Under the pieces are notes generated by a model. It ran no database searches and was not told the origin of the DNA. It saw nothing but the letters and a program-made list of their open reading frames with translations. A program made the translations under genes and the position numbers. This document shows positions 58,944-64,000 of a DNA stretch of 64,000 bases, piece after piece (position 1 is the stretch's first letter; each line of letters opens with the position of its first letter). The stretch is from Shewanella algicola. Lineage in GTDB: Bacteria; Pseudomonadota; Gammaproteobacteria; Enterobacterales; Shewanellaceae. The stretch spans positions 1 through 64,000 of the forward strand of contig NZ_BMQI01000003.1 in assembly GCF_014648035.1 (NCBI RefSeq), written 5' to 3'.

Positions 58944-60233
58944 TTAACTTAAACTGGCTAAACGAATTGCGATGGCATTTTTATGCGCATCTAACAGCTC
59001 ATTTTCGGCCAGTACCATGACATTTTGGCCTAAAGTTTGTAACCCTTGTTTGCTGAGCTCTTGCACGGTAAAACGGCGACTAAAATCAGCGAGTGATAAA
59101 CTTGAAACCGAGCGGCTGTAACCATAGGTGGGTAATACATGGTTAGTGCCACTGGCGTAATCACCAACTGACTCTGGGGTATAAGCACCTAAAAATACAG
59201 AGCCGGCACCGCGTACTTGCTTAAGCACATCACGTGGCGAATTAGTTTGAATAATCAAGTGTTCTGGGCCATATAAGTTAGACACTTTAGCCGCTTGACT
59301 CATGTCGCTGACAACAATACTGCGGCTACATTCTAGTGCAGTTGCAGCAATGTCTTTACGGCTCAACTGCATAAGTTGTTCAGTTAACGCTTGGTTAACT
59401 GCTTTTGCTAAGTCAACGGAGTCCGTCACTAACATCACTTGTGAATCAGTCCCATGCTCAGCTTGTGATAGTAAATCAGAGGCCACAAAACCTGCATTGG
59501 CGTCTTTGTCGGCAATCACCAATACTTCAGACGGGCCTGCTGGCATATCAATCGACACGCTGACACGACTATCTTGCGATACAAGACGTTTAGCTTCAGT
59601 GACATATCGATTACCAGGGCCAAAAATTTTATCGACGTTTGGCACTGATTCGGTACCAAATGCCAACGCTGCAATGGCTTGGGCGCCACCGACCTGGAAT
59701 ATATCGGTAATCCCACACACATTGGCGGCATACACAATGGCATCATTTATCGGCGGTGGGCTTACTAATACACGTTTTTCGCAACCGGCGATTTTTGCGG
59801 GTAACGCTAGCATCATCACGGTCGAAATCAGTGGTGCTGTACCACCAGGAATATATAAGCCTACACGTTCAATTGGCTCACTTCGAAGCTCACAGCGAAC
59901 TCCCGCTTGGGTTTCAATATCGACACCATTAAACACTTGTGCGTTATGGAATGTTTCAATGTTGGCAACAGCTTGCGCTACAGCGTTTTTTACATCGTCA
60001 CTGACACGCTTACATGCTGCATTAATTTGCTCAGCCGTTAAAGCGAGCTCGGTCAGTTCAACACCATCAAAACGCTTGTTAAAGTTGATTAACGCCGCAT
60101 CACCCTGGCTGCTAACTTGTTCGATAATATCGCGCACACCTTGCTCAACGCTGGCGTCACCAATTAATGGCGAACGCGCTAACGTTTGTTGTTGTTCAGC
60201 TTTAGATAAAGACGCCCAATTGAGAATTTGCAT
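58944..60233 (-). CDS. hisD: histidinol dehydrogenase
   Basis: A 429-residue zinc and NAD enzyme for the last two oxidations. RVGLYIPGGTAPLISTVMM, VGGAQAIAALAFGT, and the zinc site SQAEHGTDSQVMLVTDS, followed by GPEHLIIQ and TYGYSRSVSSLSL. It starts 5 bases after the hisG stop. A long antisense open frame on the plus strand is a shadow. Confidence 0.97.
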   Translation of the reverse strand: MQILNWASLSKAEQQQTLARSPLIGDASVEQGVRDIIEQVSSQGDAALINFNKRFDGVELTELALTAEQINAACKRVSDDVKNAVAQAVANIETFHNAQVFNGVDIETQAGVRCELRSEPIERVGLYIPGGTAPLISTVMMLALPAKIAGCEKRVLVSPPPINDAIVYAANVCGITDIFQVGGAQAIAALAFGTESVPNVDKIFGPGNRYVTEAKRLVSQDSRVSVSIDMPAGPSEVLVIADKDANAGFVASDLLSQAEHGTDSQVMLVTDSVDLAKAVNQALTEQLMQLSRKDIAATALECSRSIVVSDMSQAAKVSNLYGPEHLIIQTNSPRDVLKQVRGAGSVFLGAYTPESVGDYASGTNHVLPTYGYSRSVSSLSLADFSRRFTVQELSKQGLQTLGQNVMVLAENELLDAHKNAIAIRLASLS

Positions 60234-60238
60234 GTGTG

Positions 60239-61138
60239 TTACCCCATCATTTTTTCAATTGGCATCACAAGAATAGAACTTGCACCCAATGCGGTTAATT
60301 CTTCCATGGTGTCCCAGAATAAATCTTCTGTGCTTACCACGTGAATAGCCACACGGTTAGTGTCATCATTTAATGGCAATACTGTTGGGTTTTCAGCGCC
60401 TGGCAGTAGGGCAACAATTTGATCTAAGGTTTCAAGTGGTGCGTGTAATAAGATGTACTTACTTTCGCGGGCACGAATAACACCATTAATACGCGATAAT
60501 ATTTTGTTGATAAGTGCTTGCTTTTCAGTCGATTGAGTTTCATTTGATTGGATGATGCAGGCCATTGAGCGATAAATTACTTCCGTTTCATATAAGCCGT
60601 TAGCTTCAAGTGTGGCACCGGTAGAGACTAAATCACAAATGCCATCAGACAAACCAGCTCGTGGGGCAACTTCTACAGAGCCTTTTAACATACAGTCGCT
60701 GTAGTTAATGCCTTTTTCTTGCATAAAACGACGTAGCAGATTTGGGTAAGAAGTGGCAATGCGAAGGCCTTCAAGTGACGTAGCATCTTTGTAAGCAAAC
60801 TCATTTGGTACGGCAAGTGATAAACGACATGAACCAAAGTCTAATTCACGTAGTTTAGTGCATTGTGCTGGTTTGCCCGCTAATTGACGCTCAATTTGTT
60901 CTTCTTCTAGTACGTTTTCACCAATGATGCCGAGGTCAACAACGCCGTCCATGACTAAGCCTGGAATGTCATCATCACGAACGCGTAATAAATCGATTGG
61001 CATGTTGTCTGCGTGAGCGATAAGGCGCTGTTCGTTGACGTTGAATTTTACACCACAACGTTTAAGTAGTTGCTGAGATTCTTTTGATAAACGACCTGAT
61101 TTCTGAATGGCGATGCGTAAACGCTTTGACTGGCTCAT
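60239..61138 (-). CDS. hisG: ATP phosphoribosyltransferase, long form
   Basis: A 299-residue enzyme, first and feedback-controlled step of histidine synthesis. [19 protein letters not shown] is the N terminus, [15 protein letters not shown] and the PRPP loop [16 protein letters not shown] follow, and the C-terminal regulatory ACT-like domain ends VIHV-type residues with [14 protein letters not shown] 61138 with AAGGAAG upstream is used; a longer frame would add an unsupported hydrophobic stretch. It is the first structural gene of the operon, behind the hisL attenuator. Confidence 0.97.
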   Translation of the reverse strand: MSQSKRLRIAIQKSGRLSKESQQLLKRCGVKFNVNEQRLIAHADNMPIDLLRVRDDDIPGLVMDGVVDLGIIGENVLEEEQIERQLAGKPAQCTKLRELDFGSCRLSLAVPNEFAYKDATSLEGLRIATSYPNLLRRFMQEKGINYSDCMLKGSVEVAPRAGLSDGICDLVSTGATLEANGLYETEVIYRSMACIIQSNETQSTEKQALINKILSRINGVIRARESKYILLHAPLETLDQIVALLPGAENPTVLPLNDDTNRVAIHVVSTEDLFWDTMEELTALGASSILVMPIEKMMG

Positions 61139-61214
61139 GTGGTACTTCCTTAATATGTTAAATATAAAATGTTGTAAATTTAAAAGCTTAAATAAAAGTA
61201 ATTCTGTAGAAAAC

Positions 61215-61304
61215 AAAAAACCCCTGAAATTCCTTCCAGGGGTTTATGTGAAATAGTGTTCACCACCAGAAGGATAACGTCCTTCGGCAGTAAGCATCCG
61301 AAGG
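61215..61304 (-). promoter_or_regulatory. his operon attenuator
   Basis: Minus strand. After the leader peptide the RNA can form a stem CCTTCGG/CCGAAGG (61298-61304 and 61281-61287), then a terminator hairpin CCCCTG/CAGGGG (61237-61242 and 61221-61226) followed by TTTTTTG (61215-61220). This is the E. coli-type arrangement: slow translation of the His run would free an antiterminator conformation. It lies between hisL and hisG. Confidence 0.85.
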
Positions 61305-61352
61305 CTACCGCATATGGTGATGATGATGGATTGTAGTCACTTGGATGTTCAT
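61305..61352 (-). CDS. hisL: his operon leader peptide
   Basis: A 15-codon frame on the minus strand encodes MNIQVTTIHHHHHMR and stops at TAG. Five consecutive His codons (CAT CAT CAT CAC CAT) give the charged-tRNA-His sensor. It ends at the base of the first stem of the attenuator, as in the hisL of enterobacteria (seven His). GAGATAAATT precedes the ATG. Confidence 0.88.
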   Translation of the reverse strand: MNIQVTTIHHHHHMR

Positions 61353-61584
61353 AATTTATCTCTTGGTGTTGTCTTAAATAATCACTTTATATGAGGACTT
61401 ATTCACTCACTTAATGCCGTGTAAAACGACTTGCAGTTAACTTAACCGCATTTATGCTTGTTTGCAATAGTGAACAAAGCATTTTTGTCATTTAATTACC
61501 AAATTTATTGCATAACTTATGCATTGCACCTTCATGATGATTTTTACTCATGATGCGTGCATGGATTTTAATCACTTCATGGGT
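61353..61584 (-). promoter_or_regulatory. his operon promoter region
   Basis: The his promoter must lie here. Minus-strand candidates are TTAAGT, 17 bases, TATAAA (ahead of hisL by about 30) or TTTACA with ATAAGT; neither is strong, and I cannot choose. The region separates the operon from the gene at 61585. Confidence 0.4.
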
Positions 61585-62928
61585 TTATGGATAAATAATA
61601 TTAGATGAGGTGAGCTGCAGCTGCATTTGATTACTGATGTCTGCTTTTTGGCTAGCGGTTAATTGTGTCGAGTTATCAATGGCAATCAATGCCGTTTTTT
61701 TATCGAAAGCACTCCACACATTAACCGTATTGATAATGGATTCTAAACGAACACTGGTATCGCTAATGCGCTCAGCAACATTAAAAGCTTGCTGTGGATC
61801 GGTTTGGGTTAACTGATTGGCTCGTTGCCGAAAGGCAATGTCTTTATTGTCGTCAGTTAACGAGTCAATTGATTGTAAAAAGGTGGTTTCAGAATGATCA
61901 ATGAGGGCATAACTGGCGTTAATGATAATGTCGCGCTGCACATTAATCTCATAATCATCGATGCGCGCAAGCATCATATCTGGCTCGACACTGGCAATCT
62001 CTGCCACGGCACTATTGTAATAATCCTGGTTGAGCTCGTAAGTTTGTTTTTGGTTATTTAAAAATACTAAAGCTGCTTCAGGATCAGTTTCTGCCATTTT
62101 ACGCGATATAATAAACACGCCGCTGGCGCGCTGCTCTGTGGCAATGCTGTCGAGCCAGTCGACGGCCTCTTGAACATTTTTGTCAACTAATTGATAAACC
62201 ATCGAAGTGATAAGGTAATTAGTCGACTCATTTAATGGTAATGATGATATTAAACTAGCCGCTTCGGTAGGGGATTGCTCGATATAGTAGTACATGGTAT
62301 TTAAATACATTTTGAGCGTGGAGGATGTTTCGGGTTGCTGCTTTAGCCACTCAAATGCACCCATGGCATCAGTACTGGCCCATGAGTCGACAATAGACAT
62401 AATGACAGAGGTTTTCATCGGCTCAACGGTGAGTAGGTCAACATCGCTTAATGCTTGCTGGGGATTAACTGAGGCTATGCCGCGCAAATAACTGTCAACT
62501 AACGACTCGTAATCGTCGCTGGTATTTTGCTCGATTATCCATGAAATCACATTTGAGAATTGTTTTTTGCCAGCAATTTCTAATATGAAGCCATATAAGT
62601 CTTCATGTTGTGTTTCTTGGGCAATTAACAGGGCTTCTAAAGGGTCTTGTTCTGCAAGTTGCAATATCCTAAAAATCGACATGTAAGAGGTGTCATCTTG
62701 CGATATAGACGCTTTCATTGCTTCACGGTCATGACCAGAACCATCATATTGCTGCGGTGTGCTAACATTCGTATTAGATGAAACGGCCACAACAACGGGC
62801 TGAGATATTGCAGCTTGAGTATTGACCGTTTGCTGCTCTTTGAGATTATCAGCATCACTTTGCCAAAGAAGCGGGTAGCTTATAAAGCCAATACCCCAAC
62901 TGAGCATCACCACAATTAACCATTTCAT
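61585..62928 (-). CDS. exported or membrane-anchored repeat protein of unknown function
   Basis: A 447-residue protein. It has an N-terminal hydrophobic segment (about 3-21, LIVVMLSWGIGFISYPLL), then a Ser/Thr/Gln-rich low-complexity linker (about 25-65). The remaining 380 residues are alpha-helical repeats of roughly 35-40 residues with a recurring pattern of DPxxALxW or a similar motif: AEQDPLEALLIA, VNPQQALSDVD, TDAMGAFEWLKQ, SPTEAASLI, VQEAVDWLDS, TDPEAALVFL, TDPQQAFNVA. It resembles helical-repeat scaffold proteins, mostly TPR/Sel1-like in feel but not matching them. No cysteines. It is upstream of the his operon and probably independent of it. Confidence 0.7.
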   Translation of the reverse strand: MKWLIVVMLSWGIGFISYPLLWQSDADNLKEQQTVNTQAAISQPVVVAVSSNTNVSTPQQYDGSGHDREAMKASISQDDTSYMSIFRILQLAEQDPLEALLIAQETQHEDLYGFILEIAGKKQFSNVISWIIEQNTSDDYESLVDSYLRGIASVNPQQALSDVDLLTVEPMKTSVIMSIVDSWASTDAMGAFEWLKQQPETSSTLKMYLNTMYYYIEQSPTEAASLISSLPLNESTNYLITSMVYQLVDKNVQEAVDWLDSIATEQRASGVFIISRKMAETDPEAALVFLNNQKQTYELNQDYYNSAVAEIASVEPDMMLARIDDYEINVQRDIIINASYALIDHSETTFLQSIDSLTDDNKDIAFRQRANQLTQTDPQQAFNVAERISDTSVRLESIINTVNVWSAFDKKTALIAIDNSTQLTASQKADISNQMQLQLTSSNIIYP

Positions 62929-63121
62929 GTTTGCTTTTCCTTAAGCACAATTTGCATTGGAGTTGTTAACGCTATTTTTTACCTTGAAGAAGGTTAACGT
63001 TATTATGATGCATTACCAATTGCAATAATTTGTGTCACTTAGCATCATTGTGGCATGGATATCCTTAACCCTGAATAGAACCTTGTATAGGTAGAATCAT
63101 AGAACATTAGAGAGCGGTATC

Positions 63122-63490
63122 ATGCGTAAAAGCGATAAAAAAATAGATAATCAATTGAGGCTGGCGTTAACTGATGTGTGCGATCATGCTCTTGAATGTT
63201 ATCCAGGATTTGAGTGGATTACCCATACCGTAGATTATGACTCGTTTCCTAAAAGTTTACGCATTGTGTGTGTGTTTGATGCTGAGCAGCAATTAAGGCA
63301 CTTTAATCATCAAGGCCATAAAACCGCGTTGCTAGCCCACATTAAACGCAACCTAGCAGACGTTGGTATTGTACTTAACAATATAGATAAACAGGTTAGC
63401 TTTGATACTGAAACCGCTTGCCAACAACAGCATAACGGTAACTGGGCATTACGTTTAAACGCAGCCATCATTAACCACAAGTTCCATTAA
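63122..63490 (+). CDS. conserved hypothetical protein
   Basis: A 122-residue soluble protein with no signal peptide. A conserved-looking core is ALECYPGFEWITHTVDYDSF with PKSLRIVCVFD and HIKRNLADVGIVL, mixed alpha/beta. GAGAGCGG precedes the ATG. It has no recognised family; it converges with the DUF1569-like gene. Confidence 0.65.
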   Translation: MRKSDKKIDNQLRLALTDVCDHALECYPGFEWITHTVDYDSFPKSLRIVCVFDAEQQLRHFNHQGHKTALLAHIKRNLADVGIVLNNIDKQVSFDTETACQQQHNGNWALRLNAAIINHKFH

Positions 63491-63503
63491 TGATGATGTT
63501 GAT

Positions 63504-63956
63504 CTAGCTAAACGCGTTAAACGTGTCGAGATGATTATAAAAATGTAAAACATGGGCAAGTTCATAATCTGCTTTGTTTAATTCTCCGTAAGCAAAATGG
63601 GGTGCCAATGGCCCTTGGTACTGCTCAAAATCTGTCACAGAGTTTAACAACCTTGTCAGAGCTTGTTTTACATCAACATTAGGGTCAAGTGCAGGAGCTG
63701 CTGGTATCGCTTCGCTAAGGCTGTGAGTCATTGCACCTTTAGTGGCAAACGCAGCAAAGGCAAGTGCGCCTACAGAGTGCTTAAATACCGCTGATTTATG
63801 TTGCGGAAATCCGCTCATTGAAAATTCGACACTTTGCGCACAATGGCTAAACACCTGATCACTATTCCAGTCACCTGTGCTTAAGCTTGCCAGTTGCTCC
63901 GAAGGAAGGGCGAGCATTACATTAAGTTTGGCTTGTAAACTGTTGAGGTTAAGCAA
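63504..63956 (-). CDS. DUF1569 (DinB-like) protein, start unclear
   Basis: About 150 residues. WNSDQVFSHCAQSVEFSMSGFP, TKGAMTHSLSEAIPAAPAL and LAPHFAYGELNKADYELAHVLH with FYNHLD match the DUF1569 helical-bundle family with its His-rich metal-like pattern. The only in-frame start seen is TTG 63956 with no ribosome binding site; a stop lies in frame a few codons upstream. A second frame with ATG 63981 and an AAGGATG upstream would overlap it, so either a frameshift exists near 63950 or the true N terminus differs. The window ends 44 bases further, so this cannot be resolved. Confidence 0.6.
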   Translation of the reverse strand: MLNLNSLQAKLNVMLALPSEQLASLSTGDWNSDQVFSHCAQSVEFSMSGFPQHKSAVFKHSVGALAFAAFATKGAMTHSLSEAIPAAPALDPNVDVKQALTRLLNSVTDFEQYQGPLAPHFAYGELNKADYELAHVLHFYNHLDTFNAFS

Positions 63957-64000
63957 ACTTGGGTTCTTGCCTTGGCTGCATTATTCATCCTTGTTATGGG

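Noticed and set aside
59302-60276. 324-codon plus-strand open frame antisense to hisD
   Set aside because: It lies wholly opposite hisD and hisG end, is Ser/Thr/Ala-rich with no domain, and hisD is certain; it is a shadow of codon bias.

Overview
The window reads as a chromosomal segment of a marine gammaproteobacterium of the Shewanella type. The evidence is the gene set and its arrangement: arginine decarboxylase next to a eukaryotic-type AdoMet decarboxylase, the complete hisGDCBHAFI operon behind a His-rich leader, ydbH-ynbE-ydbL, the marine dedicated-sortase cluster, pheST-ihfA, and a moderately AT-rich composition. This is inference from gene content; no 16S rRNA or tRNA gene was seen to confirm it.

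Layout. 1-3.83 kb is accessory DNA that looks like a piece of a chromosomal integron cassette array. It has three nearly identical attC-like sites of about 55 bp (103-154, 1738-1793, 3773-3827) and one longer, unrelated attC-like site (1229-1343). Two degenerate copies of an IS91-family (Y2/HUH) transposase 3' region are interspersed, with three small cassette-type genes (a membrane protein, a lipoprotein, a HAD hydrolase) whose stop codons lie in or just before the attC sites. No integrase is in the window. From 4.0 to 12.9 kb there is a chemoreceptor, a GST, trhO, a 311-bp MITE-like element, yegD, creA and metC.

13.1-19.8 kb is a complete proteobacterial dedicated sortase system. A divergent sensor kinase/response regulator pair faces an OmpA-like protein, a VIT/vWA target protein ending in an LPQTA sorting signal, and a class GN-type sortase. 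The shared 239-bp promoter region carries phased GCCACATT-like direct repeats that could be the regulator's binding site. This is the most coherent unusual system here; the family set is already named in protein-family databases, but its physiological role is little explored.

20-47 kb is mostly housekeeping: ilvIH, an MFS exporter, a SulP transporter, a 2OG-Fe(II) oxygenase, the ydbH-ynbE-ydbL phospholipid-transport operon, cdd and sbcB, rlmA, a cold-shock gene with a long leader, an ABC exporter, yceH, cvfB, speA/speD, pdxH, a DUF188 protein, a YceI protein and a tandem retropepsin-like protein. 48-54 kb holds pheST-ihfA, an LpxM-like acyltransferase and an mscS gene broken by two separate lesions.

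53.9-61.4 kb is the histidine operon on the minus strand, with a 15-residue leader peptide containing five consecutive His codons and a terminator-type attenuator. The right end holds a repeat-containing exported protein and two uncharacterised genes, the last of which lies at the window edge. Many convergent or operon-end gaps hold clear intrinsic terminators. No CRISPR array, rRNA or prophage was seen.
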